Below, piece after piece: positions 23,913 through 32,724 of a stretch of DNA of 32,724 nucleotides (within the stretch, counting starts at the first letter, position 1; every line of letters starts with the position of its first letter). The notes beneath the pieces are model-generated. The model had not been told where the DNA came from. It did no database searches and saw only the letters and a program-made list of their open reading frames with translations. This DNA is from Alistipes sp. CAG:268. Lineage in GTDB: Bacteria > Bacteroidota > Bacteroidia > Bacteroidales > Rikenellaceae. A program made the position numbers and the translations under genes. The stretch covers positions 22,962 through 55,685 of the forward strand of contig FR891980.1 in NCBI GenBank assembly GCA_000434235.1, written 5' to 3'.

Positions 23913-24854
23913 ATGAAACCGAACATCGTATTTCTCGACCAGTACAGCCTCGGGGAGGCCGACCTTTCGTCGATCCGTGCGCTGGGGAACTATACGGGCT
24001 ACGAAACCACACGGCGCGAAGAGATCGTCGCCCGTGCGGCCGACGCCGACATCGTCATCACCAACAAGGTGCCGTTCGACCGTGCCACGCTCGAACGCCT
24101 GCCCCGCCTGCGGCTGATCTGCGTGGCTGCCACGGGGATGAACCACATCGACCTGGCCGCCGCGGCCGAACAGGGCGTCGCCGTGAAGAACGCCGTGGGT
24201 TACTCGACCCATTCGGTCACGGAGACGACCATCGGCGCCGCCATCGCACTGCTGCGCCAGAGCGTCTACTACGACCGCTACGTGAAGGAGCACTACGCCG
24301 GAGCCGAACGGCAGTACCACTTCGGCCGCACGACCCACCAGCTCTACGGCTCGCACTGGGGCGTCATCGGGCTGGGCAACATCGGACGCAACGTGGCCCG
24401 TGTCGCCACGGCCCTGGGGTGCGAGGTGGCCTACACCTCCACGTCGGGCATCGAGCGGCAGGAGGAGTATCCCTGCATGCCGCTCGGCGAACTGCTCGCC
24501 TGGGCCGATATCGTGTCGGTCCACTGCCCGCTGAACGACCGCACGAAGGGGTTGATCGGCGCCGGCGAGCTGGCACGGATGAAGCCCTCGGCCCTGCTCA
24601 TCAACGTGGCGCGCGGCGGGATCGTGGACGAAGCGGCCCTTGCGGCCGCACTCGATGCGGGACGCCTGGCGGGGGCCGCACTCGACGTCTTCGTGCACGA
24701 ACCGCTCGAGAAGGGCAATCCCCTGCTCTCGGTGCGCGAGCCCGAACGGCTGCTGCTCTCGCCTCACAACGCCTGGTCGCCCGTTGAGGCCGTGGAGATC
24801 CTCGTGCGGTGCATCGCCGACAACATCCGCTCATTCAACGGCTGCGCACGATGA
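23913..24854 (+). CDS. D-2-hydroxyacid dehydrogenase (NAD-dependent, HprA-like)
   Basis: A 313-residue dehydrogenase that interconverts a 2-oxoacid and the D-2-hydroxyacid. The nucleotide fold has GLGNIGRNVARVA; catalytic Arg lies in NVARGGIVDE, Glu in DVFVHEP and His in LSPHNAWSP. ICVAATGMNHIDL and HSVTETTIGAAIALLR are the substrate-domain hinges. Closest in pattern to glycerate/hydroxypyruvate reductases of Bacteroidetes; the exact substrate is unsure. Its stop overlaps the proX start (ATGA). Confidence 0.9.
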   Translation: MKPNIVFLDQYSLGEADLSSIRALGNYTGYETTRREEIVARAADADIVITNKVPFDRATLERLPRLRLICVAATGMNHIDLAAAAEQGVAVKNAVGYSTHSVTETTIGAAIALLRQSVYYDRYVKEHYAGAERQYHFGRTTHQLYGSHWGVIGLGNIGRNVARVATALGCEVAYTSTSGIERQEEYPCMPLGELLAWADIVSVHCPLNDRTKGLIGAGELARMKPSALLINVARGGIVDEAALAAALDAGRLAGAALDVFVHEPLEKGNPLLSVREPERLLLSPHNAWSPVEAVEILVRCIADNIRSFNGCAR

Positions 24855-25378
24855 ACGCCGAGACGACCCCGCCCGCGCTGACGCCCGACGAGCGACGTCA
24901 GCGCGTCTTCGAATGGCTTGACGCCCACAGCATCCGCTATACGTGGTACGAACATCCGGAGGCCCCGACCATAGAGATCGCCCGCCAATACTGGCGCAAC
25001 GACGGTTCGAAGCACTGCAAGAACCTCTTCTTCCGCAACCACAAGGGCAACCGCCACTACCTGGTCTCGTTCGATGCCGAGCAGTCGCTGGCCATCCACG
25101 ACCTCGAACACCGTCTGCACCAGGGCAAGCTGTCGTTTGCCTCCGAGCAGCGCATGGAGCGCTGGCTCGGGCTGCGGCCCGGGTAGGTATCGCCCTTCGG
25201 GCTGATCAACGACGCGGAGCACCACGTGCACCTGTTCCTCGACGCCCGGCTGCAGGAGTACCCATCGCTCTCGTTCCACCCCAACGACAACCGAGCCACG
25301 GTGGTCATCCCGCGCGAGGAGTTCCTGCGCTACCTCACGGAGGTGGGCAACAGCTATGAATTTCTCGAACTCTACTGA
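24851..25378 (+). pseudogene. proX: Prolyl-tRNA editing protein ProX/YbaK-like, interrupted by an in-frame TAG
   Basis: The frame reads a YbaK/ProX deacylase: TIEIARQYWRNDGSKHCKNL, FFRNHKGNRHYLVSFDAEQ, then LRPG, a TAG stop at 25184-25186, and straight on VSPFGLINDAEHHVHLFLD to a TGA at 25376-25378. In relatives the spot reads PGSVSPFGLIND, so a Ser codon (TCG) has become TAG by one base change. Up to the stop there are 111 residues; the whole frame would give 175 sense positions. ProX removes Ala or Cys wrongly attached to tRNA-Pro, and the truncated product lacks the C-terminal strands and is probably inactive. A sequencing error is an equally simple explanation. Frame and codon use are otherwise intact, so any loss is recent. 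Confidence 0.88.
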
Positions 25379-25399
25379 ACAACGAGCCGTTTTTTTTCC

Positions 25400-25407
25400 T
25401 ACCTTTG
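25400..25407 (+). promoter_or_regulatory. -7 box of the small secreted protein gene
   Basis: TACCTTTG fits TAnnTTTG, preceded by a T run, and lies 44 bp before the ATG at 25452. Confidence 0.6.
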
Positions 25408-25451
25408 GATAAACCCAACGAATCGGAAAACCCTTAAAAACAAACCCGACC

Positions 25452-25904
25452 ATGAAAAAACTCGTTCTCGCACTGCTCATGACCCTTTGCACCCTGGGTG
25501 CGCTTCGGGCCCAGTCCCTGCAATCGGACATCATGTCCTTCTTGCGCACCGAAGGATACGCCCCCTCCTACGACTCGGACGGCGACATCCAGTTCAAGAA
25601 GGAGGGATACCTCTACTACGTCATCGTCAAGGACATCGACGATGGATACTCCTACGTCGAGGTTCGCGTGCCGTTCGGCATTTCGGACATGTCGCTCAGC
25701 GAACTGCAGAACATTGCCACCGAGCTCAACACCGGAAAATTCCTCTGCAAATGCTCGGCATATCGCGATGACAGCGACGGAGACAATATCTTCCAGATCG
25801 GCATGGAGTTCGTCGCCTCCACCTCCTCGCAGGCCCGTTACCAGATGAAGCACGCCCTGCGGCTGATGCCCGTATGGATCAGCGCCTTCGAGGAGTATCT
25901 CTGA
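25452..25904 (+). CDS. Small secreted protein, YbjN/chaperone-like fold possible
   Basis: A 150-residue protein with a signal peptide (MKKLVLALLMTLCTLGALRAQ). The mature part has the order helix, strands, helix: SDIMSFLRTEGYAPSYD, GDIQFKKEGYLYYVIVKDID, YVEVRVPFG, LSELQNIATELNTGKFLCKC and MEFVASTSSQARYQMKHALR. This resembles the small alpha/beta fold of YbjN and type III secretion chaperone-like proteins, but I do not recognise a named family. It has its own promoter box and terminator, so it is a single-gene unit. Function unknown. Confidence 0.75.
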   Translation: MKKLVLALLMTLCTLGALRAQSLQSDIMSFLRTEGYAPSYDSDGDIQFKKEGYLYYVIVKDIDDGYSYVEVRVPFGISDMSLSELQNIATELNTGKFLCKCSAYRDDSDGDNIFQIGMEFVASTSSQARYQMKHALRLMPVWISAFEEYL

Positions 25905-25940
25905 CATCCGGGAGGAGTGCAGGCCGGGACCCGGCCCACG

Positions 25941-25986
25941 AAAAAGAGGGGATTCGCGCACATGCGTGGATCCCCTCTTCTCTTTT
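25941..25986 (+). terminator. Terminator after the small secreted protein gene
   Basis: A 9-bp stem (25944-25952 with 25971-25979) encloses a small inner hairpin (cgca/tgcg) and is followed by a pyrimidine-rich CTCTTTT. It lies 37 bp after the stop. Confidence 0.75.
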
Positions 25987-26078
25987 CGGATCGGAAAGCG
26001 CAGGAGGCGGCGAGGAGAAGGCTCCGATGCCTGGTGTGCATGCGGATCTTCGCGGGATCGGGCCGCACCACAAACGAC

Positions 26079-26104
26079 GAAGACCGGTCCTGCGACCGGT
26101 CTTC
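26079..26104 (-). terminator. Hairpin after gpmI, likely terminator
   Basis: A perfect 11-bp stem (26079-26089 with 26094-26104) and 4-base loop lies 30 bp after the gpmI stop. The minus-strand tail (GTCGTTTGTGG) has only a weak T content. A second 7-bp hairpin sits right next to the stop at about 26117-26132. Confidence 0.6.
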
Positions 26105-26134
26105 ATTTGTTTCATTCGGTTCCGGGGAACCGGG

Positions 26135-27667
26135 TTACTTCATCTCGACAAGAGCCTTGCCGGTCATCTCCTCGGGCTGGGGAAGTCCCATGAGCTTGAG
26201 CACCGTAGGAGCCACGTCGGCCAGGATGCCGTTGTGCACCGACTTCACGCGGTCCGACACCACAACGATGGGCACCGGGTTGAGCGAGTGCGCCGTGTTG
26301 GGCGTACCGTCGGGGTTGATGGCGTTGTCGGCATTGCCGTGGTCGGCAATCATCACCACCTCGTAGCCGTTGGCCTTGGCGGCCTCGACCACCTTCTCGA
26401 CGCAGCCATCGACGGCCTTGACGGCCTTGACAATCGCGTCGTAGACACCCGTATGGCCCACCATGTCGCCGTTGGCGAAGTTCAGACAGATGAAGTCGAA
26501 CTTACGCTCGCCGAGGGCGGCAACCAGCTTGTCGGCGACCTCGGGGGCCGACATCTCGGGCTGCAGGTCGTAGGTGGCCACCTTGGGCGATGCCACCAGG
26601 ATACGCTCCTCGCCCTCGAACTTATCCTCGCGGCCTCCGTTGAGGAAGAAGGTCACGTGGGCATACTTCTCGGTCTCGGCGATACGCAGCTGCCGAAGGC
26701 CCTGCTTCGAGACCCACTCGCCGATCGTGTCGGGCACGTTCTCCTTGTCGAAGAGGATGTGCAGGCCCGTGAACTTGGCGTCGTAGGGGGTCATGCAGCA
26801 GTAGTAGAGCGGCATGGTGTGCATGCCGGCCTCGGGCATATCCTGCTGCGTGAGGACGATCGTCAGCTCCTTGGCGCGGTCGTTGCGGTAGTTAAAGAAG
26901 ATAACCAGGTCGTTCGGGCGGATCAGACCGACGGGCTGGCCCGCAGCATCGACATGGACGATCGGCTTGATGAACTCGTCCGTCACGTCGGCATCATAGG
27001 ACTTCTGCACGGCGGCGACCATGTCCGTGTCGTGCTCGCCGACACCCTCGACCAGCGCGTCGTAGGCCACCTTCACACGCTCCCAGCGCTTGTCGCGGTC
27101 CATGGCATAGTAACGGCCGATCACCGTGGCGATCTTGCCGCCCGTCTGGGCGAGGTGCTCTTCGAGCTGGGCGATGAAGCCCTTGCCGCTGTGCGGGTCG
27201 GTATCGCGGCCGTCCATGAAGCAGTGCACGTAGGTGCGCTCCGAAACGCCGTACTCGCGGGCGATGTCACAGAGTTTGAAGAGGTGCTCGAACGACGAGT
27301 GTACGCCGCCGTCCGAGGTCAGGCCCATGAAGTGCACGCCGACGCCCTGCGCCTTGGCATATTCGAAAGCCTTGACGATCTCGGGATTCCGGAGGATCGA
27401 GTTGTCGCGGCAGGCGCGGTTGATCTTCACGAGGTCCTGGTAGACCACGCGGCCGGCGCCGATATTGAGGTGGCCCACCTCCGAGTTGCCCATCTGTCCG
27501 TCGGGCAGGCCGACGTTCTCGCCGTCGGTGCGCAGTTCGGCATGGGGGTACTTTTCGGTCATGGCCGAGATGTATGCGGGATGTACGGTCGAAATGACAT
27601 CGGCCTTGTCGTGATGGCCGTTGCCCCAGCCATCGAGAATCATCAGTAATACCTTGTTGCTTTCCAT
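26135..27667 (-). CDS. gpmI: 2,3-bisphosphoglycerate-independent phosphoglycerate mutase
   Basis: A 510-residue enzyme of lower glycolysis that converts 3- and 2-phosphoglycerate with two Mn ions and a phosphoserine. LLMILDGWG gives the first metal Asp, [17 protein letters not shown] carries the catalytic Ser, and [11 protein letters not shown] and [10 protein letters not shown] hold further metal ligands. [15 protein letters not shown] and [15 protein letters not shown] are typical of the substrate domain. Full length. It lies downstream of alaS on the same strand with a 75-bp gap, so it may share a transcript or have its own promoter; no TAnnTTTG box is seen in the gap. Confidence 0.96.
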   Translation of the reverse strand: MESNKVLLMILDGWGNGHHDKADVISTVHPAYISAMTEKYPHAELRTDGENVGLPDGQMGNSEVGHLNIGAGRVVYQDLVKINRACRDNSILRNPEIVKAFEYAKAQGVGVHFMGLTSDGGVHSSFEHLFKLCDIAREYGVSERTYVHCFMDGRDTDPHSGKGFIAQLEEHLAQTGGKIATVIGRYYAMDRDKRWERVKVAYDALVEGVGEHDTDMVAAVQKSYDADVTDEFIKPIVHVDAAGQPVGLIRPNDLVIFFNYRNDRAKELTIVLTQQDMPEAGMHTMPLYYCCMTPYDAKFTGLHILFDKENVPDTIGEWVSKQGLRQLRIAETEKYAHVTFFLNGGREDKFEGEERILVASPKVATYDLQPEMSAPEVADKLVAALGERKFDFICLNFANGDMVGHTGVYDAIVKAVKAVDGCVEKVVEAAKANGYEVVMIADHGNADNAINPDGTPNTAHSLNPVPIVVVSDRVKSVHNGILADVAPTVLKLMGLPQPEEMTGKALVEMK

Positions 27668-27742
27668 AACTATCAGTTTTTAAGTCCCGTATTGTTTCTG
27701 TTCAGCGTCGGGCCGCCGGGATCAGCCCGGCATGCCACCGCG

Positions 27743-30364
27743 TTATTCCACCTGCGCCGAGATCAGCTCCACGGCCTTGTCGATCGCAGCCTGCAGTCCG
27801 TCGGGGTTCTTGCCGCCGGCCGTAGCGAAGAAGGCCTGGCCGCCGCCACCGCCCTGCATGAGCTTCGCCGCCTCGCGGACTACCGCGCCGGCATTCACGC
27901 CGCGGGCCGTGATCTCGTCGCCGAGCATGACCGTCAGCGTCGGCTTGCCATCGACGAGCGACCCGACGACAAAGACCAGTTTCGGCAGGCGCTGGCGCAA
28001 ATTATAGGCCAGGTCCTTGACGAAATCGGGACGTCGGTCGGTCTGCGTGCTGAACAGGCACATGCCGTCGCGCTCGGGGGCCGAAGAGGCGATCTTGTCG
28101 GCCCACTGGGCCACCTGCTCGCGGCGCATGGTCTCGACCTCCTTCGAGAGCTGCTCGTTGCTCTCGAGCATCTTCTTGACAGCCTGCACGACCTGCGGGT
28201 TGTTGAGGTACTCGGCAATATCGTGCATCGTATCTTCGGCAGCATAGAGGATCTTCTCGGCCTGCTCGCCCGTAACGGCTTCGATACGGCGCACACCGGC
28301 CGAAATGGCACTCTCCGAGAGGATCTTGAAGAAGCCGATGGTTCCCGTCGAGCGGGTATGCGTACCGCCGCACAGCTCGACCGAATCACCGAAGCGGACC
28401 ATGCGGACGCGGTCGCCGTACTTCTCGCCGAAGAGCATCATCGCCCCGGCGGCCGCAGCCTCCTCCTTCGTGGCGTTGCGGTTCTCCTCGAGCGGATCGT
28501 CGGCACGCACGGCACGGTTCACAAGCCGCTCTACTTCGCGCAGCTGCTCCGGCGTAACCTTCTGGAAGTGCGAAAAGTCGAAACGCAGCATTTCGGGCGT
28601 TACGAGCGAACCCTTCTGCTCGACATGGTTGCCCAGCACCTTGCGCAATGCGGCATGCATGAGGTGCGTGGCCGTATGGTTGTTGGCAGCCGACTGCCGC
28701 TTTCCGGCATCCACCACGGCATGGAACGGAGCTTCGGGATTCTCGGGAAGCGTCTCGACGATATGGATGATCAGACCGTTCTCCTTCTCGGTAGCTACGA
28801 TCTCGATGCGTTCGTTGGCGCTCTCAATATAGCCCGTGTCGCCGATCTGACCGCCCGAATTGCCGTAGAAGGGCGTGCGGTCGAAGACCAGCTGGTAGGT
28901 CGTACGGCCCTTCGAGGTAACGCGGCGGTAACGCGCGATGCGCACCTCGTCGGTCAGCGTATCGTATCCCGTGAAGACGCTCTCCTTGATCGGGAAGAGC
29001 TCCACCCAGTCGTCCGTCGCCACGGCGGCGGCGTTGCGCGAACGCGCCTTCTGCGCCTGCAGCTCCTCCTCGAACGATGCGAGATCGACACCGACGCCCT
29101 GCTCGCGGGCGATGAGTTCGGTCAGGTCGATCGGGAATCCGAACGTATCGTAGAGTTCGAAGGCATCCTTGCCCGAAATAAGCTCCTTGCCCTCGCTCTT
29201 CGTGCGGGCGATAACGCCGTCGAGCAGGTTGATGCCCGTGGCCAGCGTGCGCAGGAACGAGGATTCCTCCTCCTCGATGACCTTCTCGATGAGCGTCTGC
29301 TGTGCCTTCAGTTCGGGGAACTGTCCGCCCATCTGCTCCACAAGGCCTGCAACCAGTTTGCAGAGCGTCGGCTCGGTGAAGCCCAGGTAGGTATAGCCGT
29401 AGCGTACGGCGCGGCGCAGGATGCGGCGGATCACATAGCCCGCCTTGACGTTCGACGGCAGCTGTCCGTCGGCGATCGAGAAGGCGATGGCGCGCAGGTG
29501 GTCGGCCATCACGCGCATGGCCACGTCCGCCTTCTCGTCCTCACCGTAGCGCTTGCCCGAAAGGGCCGCAATGCGGCCGATCGTCGGCTGGAAGACGTCC
29601 GTGTCGTAGTTCGACTTCTTGCCCTGCAGGATCATGCAGAGACGCTCGAAGCCCATGCCCGTATCGACGTTGCGCGCCGGCAGCTCCTCGAGCGAACCGT
29701 TGGCCTTGCGGTTGAACTGCATGAAGACCAGGTTCCAGATCTCGATCACCTGCGGGTGACCGGCATTGACCATCTCGCGGCCGGGCTTCGCGGCGATCTC
29801 CGCCTCGTCGCGCAGGTCGAAGTGGATCTCCGAGCAGGGACCGCAGGGACCCGTCTCGCCCATCTCCCAGAAGTTGTCGTGCTTGTTGCCGCGGATGATG
29901 TGGTCCTCGGGAAGATACTGCTTCCAATATCCGTAGGCCTCCTCGTCGAACGGCACGCCGTCCTCGTCCGAGCCCTCGAACACGGTGGCGTACATCCGCT
30001 CGGCCGGGAGCTTGTAGACGTCGTGCAGCAACTCCCAAGCCCAGGCGATCGCCTCCTTCTTGAAGTAGTCGCCGTAGGACCAGTTGCCCAGCATCTCGAA
30101 CATCGTGTGGTGGTAGGTGTCGTGGCCGACCTCCTCCAGGTCGTTGTGCTTGCCCGAGACGCGCAGACACTTCTGCGTATCGGCCGCACGCGGGTACTTG
30201 CGGGGCGCATTGCCCAGGAAGATGTCCTTGAACTGGTTCATGCCCGCATTGGTGAACATCAGCGTGGGGTCGCCCTTGACGACCATCGGTGCCGAAGGCA
30301 CGATCACATGCTCCTTCGAAGAGAAGAAGTCGAGAAAGGCCTGACGAATTTTGTTGGATTCCAT
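27743..30364 (-). CDS. alaS: Alanyl-tRNA synthetase
   Basis: An 873-residue enzyme of usual length. The catalytic core has [57 protein letters not shown] and [11 protein letters not shown]. The editing domain has [12 protein letters not shown] and [14 protein letters not shown] with the zinc His/Cys residues, and the C-terminal part ends in [22 protein letters not shown]. It charges tRNA-Ala and removes wrongly attached Ser and Gly. The promoter is divergent from the M23 gene next to it. Confidence 0.98.
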   Translation of the reverse strand: MESNKIRQAFLDFFSSKEHVIVPSAPMVVKGDPTLMFTNAGMNQFKDIFLGNAPRKYPRAADTQKCLRVSGKHNDLEEVGHDTYHHTMFEMLGNWSYGDYFKKEAIAWAWELLHDVYKLPAERMYATVFEGSDEDGVPFDEEAYGYWKQYLPEDHIIRGNKHDNFWEMGETGPCGPCSEIHFDLRDEAEIAAKPGREMVNAGHPQVIEIWNLVFMQFNRKANGSLEELPARNVDTGMGFERLCMILQGKKSNYDTDVFQPTIGRIAALSGKRYGEDEKADVAMRVMADHLRAIAFSIADGQLPSNVKAGYVIRRILRRAVRYGYTYLGFTEPTLCKLVAGLVEQMGGQFPELKAQQTLIEKVIEEEESSFLRTLATGINLLDGVIARTKSEGKELISGKDAFELYDTFGFPIDLTELIAREQGVGVDLASFEEELQAQKARSRNAAAVATDDWVELFPIKESVFTGYDTLTDEVRIARYRRVTSKGRTTYQLVFDRTPFYGNSGGQIGDTGYIESANERIEIVATEKENGLIIHIVETLPENPEAPFHAVVDAGKRQSAANNHTATHLMHAALRKVLGNHVEQKGSLVTPEMLRFDFSHFQKVTPEQLREVERLVNRAVRADDPLEENRNATKEEAAAAGAMMLFGEKYGDRVRMVRFGDSVELCGGTHTRSTGTIGFFKILSESAISAGVRRIEAVTGEQAEKILYAAEDTMHDIAEYLNNPQVVQAVKKMLESNEQLSKEVETMRREQVAQWADKIASSAPERDGMCLFSTQTDRRPDFVKDLAYNLRQRLPKLVFVVGSLVDGKPTLTVMLGDEITARGVNAGAVVREAAKLMQGGGGGQAFFATAGGKNPDGLQAAIDKAVELISAQVE

Positions 30365-30403
30365 GATATACGAATTTTCGTTTTTATCCGTTTCCGATTT
30401 CGG

Positions 30404-30435
30404 GTTGCAAAATTACACAATTAAAGTTAAATTTG
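30404..30435 (+). promoter_or_regulatory. Promoter of the M23 peptidase pair
   Basis: GTTG (30404-30407) and TAAATTTG (30428-30435) with a 20-bp spacer fit the Bacteroidetes pattern. The ATG lies 29 bp downstream at 30465. Confidence 0.65.
30408..30415 (-). promoter_or_regulatory. -7 box of alaS
   Basis: TAATTTTG on the minus strand matches TAnnTTTG, 43 bp before the alaS ATG. It lies between the -33 and -7 parts of the opposing M23 promoter, so the two promoters overlap. Confidence 0.65.
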
Positions 30436-30464
30436 CACCCTATCCGGAGGAGTTTTTTCAGCAG

Positions 30465-31487
30465 ATGAGCCAAAAACGGAGAAGCAACCGCACGCAGCGT
30501 CTCGCCCACGAGGCGCTCGTCCTCACCGAGGAGGCCACGCCGCTCACACGCGAGGTCGTGACCGCCCCGTTCCGCCTGCGCACCTACCGGCTCATCCGCA
30601 AGATCATCATCGGGTTCATCCTGGTGTCGATCGCCAACGTACTCTTCTCCTACTTCTTCTACACCCCGAAGATGTACCGCATCCTGCGCGACAACCGCGA
30701 GCTGAAAATCCGCTACCGGATCCTGCAGGACCGCATACGCACCGCACAGCAGCACGTCGATGAGATCCGCCACCGCGACAGCTACGTCTACCGGTCGCTC
30801 TTCTCGACCGACACGCTCTCGATTCCGGGCGTGTGGCAGCCCTACCCCGAGTCGAAATACGCCCCGATGGCCGACGACGACTACGCCTCGCTGATGATCC
30901 CCACGTGGCGGCAGCTCGATGCGCTGGCCCGCACGATCTACCTCGAGTCGGTCTCGTTCGACGAGCTGCAGCAGCTGGCCCGCAACAAGGAGCAGCTGGC
31001 CTCGGCCGTGCCGGCCATCTGGCCCATCGACCGGAAGGCGCTGCACAACAACCACATCGGCGCCTTCAACCCGCGGCGTTTCCACCCCATCCTGCACCGC
31101 ATCGTGGCCCACGAGGGCATCGACCTGGGGTGCGACCGCGGCACTCCGGTCTACGCCACGGGCGACGCCACGGTGGAGATCGCCCTGGGGAACGGATACA
31201 ACGGCGGCTACGGACACCAGGTGCTGCTCAACCACGAATTCGGCTACAAGACCCGTTACGCCCACCTGAGCGACGTGCTCGTCAAGCCGGGCGAGCGGGT
31301 CAAGCGCGGGCAGCTGATCGCCCGCACGGGCAACACGGGCCGCTCGTCGGGTCCGCACCTCCACTACGAGGTGATCCACAAGGGCATCCCGGTGAACCCG
31401 ATCAACTACTTCAACCGCAACATGTCGGCCGAGGAGTACGAGCGGCTGATGGAGAACCTCCGGGAGACCAATTTCGAAAAGTACTGA
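30465..31487 (+). CDS. Membrane-anchored M23 (LytM-type) peptidase 1
   Basis: A 340-residue protein with a basic cytoplasmic start (MSQKRRSNRTQRLAHEA), one membrane helix at about 45-66 (IIIGFILVSIANVLFSYFF), a coiled-coil-prone stretch (about 75-110) and a C-terminal M23 domain. Zinc ligands are His and Asp in AHEGIDLG and the His residues in HLHYEV; VYATGDATVEIA and YGHQVLLNHEFGYKTRYAHL are family strands. M23 peptidases cut peptidoglycan cross-bridges or activate amidases in the periplasm. All zinc positions are present, so it is probably active. The next gene starts 1 bp after the stop. Confidence 0.9.
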   Translation: MSQKRRSNRTQRLAHEALVLTEEATPLTREVVTAPFRLRTYRLIRKIIIGFILVSIANVLFSYFFYTPKMYRILRDNRELKIRYRILQDRIRTAQQHVDEIRHRDSYVYRSLFSTDTLSIPGVWQPYPESKYAPMADDDYASLMIPTWRQLDALARTIYLESVSFDELQQLARNKEQLASAVPAIWPIDRKALHNNHIGAFNPRRFHPILHRIVAHEGIDLGCDRGTPVYATGDATVEIALGNGYNGGYGHQVLLNHEFGYKTRYAHLSDVLVKPGERVKRGQLIARTGNTGRSSGPHLHYEVIHKGIPVNPINYFNRNMSAEEYERLMENLRETNFEKY

Positions 31488-31488
31488 C

Positions 31489-32439
31489 ATGACCGGAAAG
31501 AAAGATCTCGAACGCCTGCGCCGCCGGCGCCGCCGCAAGCAGCGCATCATCCGCACGACCATCCACCTGTTCGTGTGGCTAGGGGCCGCCGTGCTCTACT
31601 ACATCGGCTTCTCGATCTTCTTCGACACCCCGTTCGAGGCGCAGATGAAGCACTCGGCCGACGGCCTGCGCCGCGAATACGAGGCCCTCACGCAGCGTTA
31701 CGACTCGCTCTCGGTCGTACTCGAGAACCTCACCGAACGCGACCGCAGCGTTTTCCGCACGCTCTTCGAGGCCGATCCCTACGACTTCGACACGGAGTAC
31801 GAACAGCGGCAGAGCGTCACCTACGAGAAGATCGTCGATCGTTCGACTCGCCGTCTGAAGCGCGAACTGGGCGAGCGCGTGGCCGACATGGAGCAGCGGC
31901 TGGTCCGACTAAACGACTCGTACCTCACCCTGCAGGCGCGCATCGACTCCGCGGGCCGCGACTGCGACCGCATCCCCTCGATCCAGCCGGTGATCAACAA
32001 GCAGCTCACGCTGCTGACGGCCTCCTACGGCATGCGCATCCACCCCTTCTACAAGACCCTGCAGTCGCATCAGGGCGTCGATTACACGATCCCCGAAGGA
32101 TCGAGCGTCTTCGCCACGGCCGACGGTGTGGTGCGCGACGTGGCCACCCGCAACTCGACGCACGGGCTGACGGTCGTCATCGACCACGGCAACGGTTACG
32201 AAACCTCGTACAGCCACCTCTCGAAGACCAACGTCCGCCGCGGACAGCAGGTCCGCCGCGGCGACATCATCGCGCTGTCGGGCGACACGGGACTCTCGCT
32301 CTCGCCCCACCTCCACTACGAGGTGCGCCACAACGGCATGCGCGTGGACCCGATCCACTACTTTTTCATGGAGCTGTCCCCCACGGAATACCAGCGCCTG
32401 ATCCGCATCGCGCAGACGGGCATGCAGGCATTCGACTGA
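31489..32439 (+). CDS. Membrane-anchored M23 (LytM-type) peptidase 2
   Basis: A 316-residue paralogue of the gene before. Its cytoplasmic start is very basic (LERLRRRRRRKQRIIRTT), followed by a membrane helix (about 26-46), a predicted coiled coil (about 55-165) and an M23 domain with the fuller signature YGMRIHPFYKTLQSHQGVDY (His and Asp zinc ligands), VIDHGNGYETSYSHL and HLHYEV. All metal ligands are present. Layout resembles cell-wall peptidases that act with the divisome or elongasome. Same operon as peptidase 1 and followed by a HAD gene 22 bp later. Confidence 0.92.
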   Translation: MTGKKDLERLRRRRRRKQRIIRTTIHLFVWLGAAVLYYIGFSIFFDTPFEAQMKHSADGLRREYEALTQRYDSLSVVLENLTERDRSVFRTLFEADPYDFDTEYEQRQSVTYEKIVDRSTRRLKRELGERVADMEQRLVRLNDSYLTLQARIDSAGRDCDRIPSIQPVINKQLTLLTASYGMRIHPFYKTLQSHQGVDYTIPEGSSVFATADGVVRDVATRNSTHGLTVVIDHGNGYETSYSHLSKTNVRRGQQVRRGDIIALSGDTGLSLSPHLHYEVRHNGMRVDPIHYFFMELSPTEYQRLIRIAQTGMQAFD

Positions 32440-32461
32440 CCCACCTGATCCTCCGCTTCAA

Positions 32462-32724
32462 ATGGAAACCCGCATCCGACTAATTCTGCTCGACTTCGAC
32501 GGCACGCTGGCCGACACGCGCCGCGCCAATGCGCTCGCCTATACGGCCACGCTCCGCGAGGCGGGAATCCCGCTTTCGGAGGAGGAGTACGCGGCCCGTT
32601 ATTTCGGCATGCGCTGCGAGGAGTTCCTCACGCACCTGGGCATCGCCGACCCGGCCGAGCGCGACCGGCTCCGGCGGCGCAAGATCGAGCTCTACCCCAC
32701 GTTCTTCGACTCCGTGCGGCTGAA
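32462..32724 (+). CDS. HAD-superfamily hydrolase, N-terminal part
   Basis: ATG 32462 opens a frame that runs off the window edge after 87 codons. It starts METRIRLILLDFDGTLADTR, where DFDGT is HAD motif I with the nucleophile Asp; the following helical stretch (LREAGIPLSEEEYAARYFGM, LTHLGIADPAERDRLRRRK) is the cap of phosphoglycolate-phosphatase-like members. Substrate unknown. Probably transcribed with the M23 pair. Confidence 0.87.
   Translation, partial: METRIRLILLDFDGTLADTRRANALAYTATLREAGIPLSEEEYAARYFGMRCEEFLTHLGIADPAERDRLRRRKIELYPTFFDSVRL

Noticed and set aside
27715..27731. Hairpin (gccggg/cccggc) after alaS as a terminator
   Set aside because: Only 6 bp and no T tract on the minus strand; too weak to call.
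27692..30424. 910-codon + strand ORF opposite alaS
   Set aside because: alaS has every expected motif on the minus strand; the opposite frame is an Arg/Leu/Val/Asp/His-rich mirror with no homology signs.
1..32724. CRISPR arrays, tRNA or rRNA genes, transposases or phage genes
   Set aside because: Looked for repeated spacers, cloverleaf-like sequences and mobile-element proteins by eye; none seen apart from the unexplained repeat near 5710-5873.

Overview
The window most likely comes from a gut Bacteroidales bacterium with a GC-rich genome, and Alistipes is the best guess. The basis is a SusD-type polysaccharide-utilisation locus (PUL), lipoprotein signals of the Bacteroidetes kind, promoter boxes fitting TAnnTTTG, almost no Shine-Dalgarno sites, a complete Na+-pumping NADH:quinone reductase (NQR) operon and strong GC preference at third codon positions. 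The genus is inferred from gene content and codon use, not from a marker gene.

Layout. (1) 1-5671, + strand: 3' part of a PUL with the end of a SusD-like protein, a GH18-fold lipoprotein without catalytic residues, a DUF1735/LamG lipoprotein, a DUF1735/GH18-like lipoprotein that also lacks catalytic residues, and one GH18 endo-beta-N-acetylglucosaminidase with an intact active site. The set suggests capture of host glycoproteins and release of their N-glycans. Composition drops in GC inside the fourth gene. A strong terminator and a structured repeat region follow. (2) 5953-7984, - strand: exported Cys-nucleophile alpha/beta hydrolase, exported flavodoxin, and an in-frame ORF just after the flavodoxin stop. 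(3) 8382-8750: small secreted PepSY-like protein. (4) 8918-15364, + strand: TPP riboswitch and thiamin operon thiS, ThiE/TenI-like, thiE, thiG, thiH, thiF, a methyltransferase, tenA, thiD. thiC is absent from the operon. (5) 15460-21487, - strand: nqrABCDEF, in which NqrC carries an N-terminal rubredoxin-like domain. (6) 21734-25378: TatD-family hydrolase and tcdA (+), an exported peptide-deformylase-like lipoprotein (-), a D-2-hydroxyacid dehydrogenase and a proX gene broken by one TAG codon (+). (7) 25452-32724: a small secreted protein (+), gpmI and alaS (-), two tandem membrane-anchored M23 peptidases and the start of a HAD hydrolase (+).

The strongest candidate for something undescribed is the rubredoxin-NqrC fusion. 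It would put a mononuclear iron centre on the cytoplasmic side of the NQR pump, close to the NqrF entry site, and could give the respiratory complex a second electron entry or exit. Other points worth following are the secreted peptide deformylase, the amber codon in proX, the set of three GH18-fold proteins of which only one keeps catalytic residues, and the structured repeat after the PUL.
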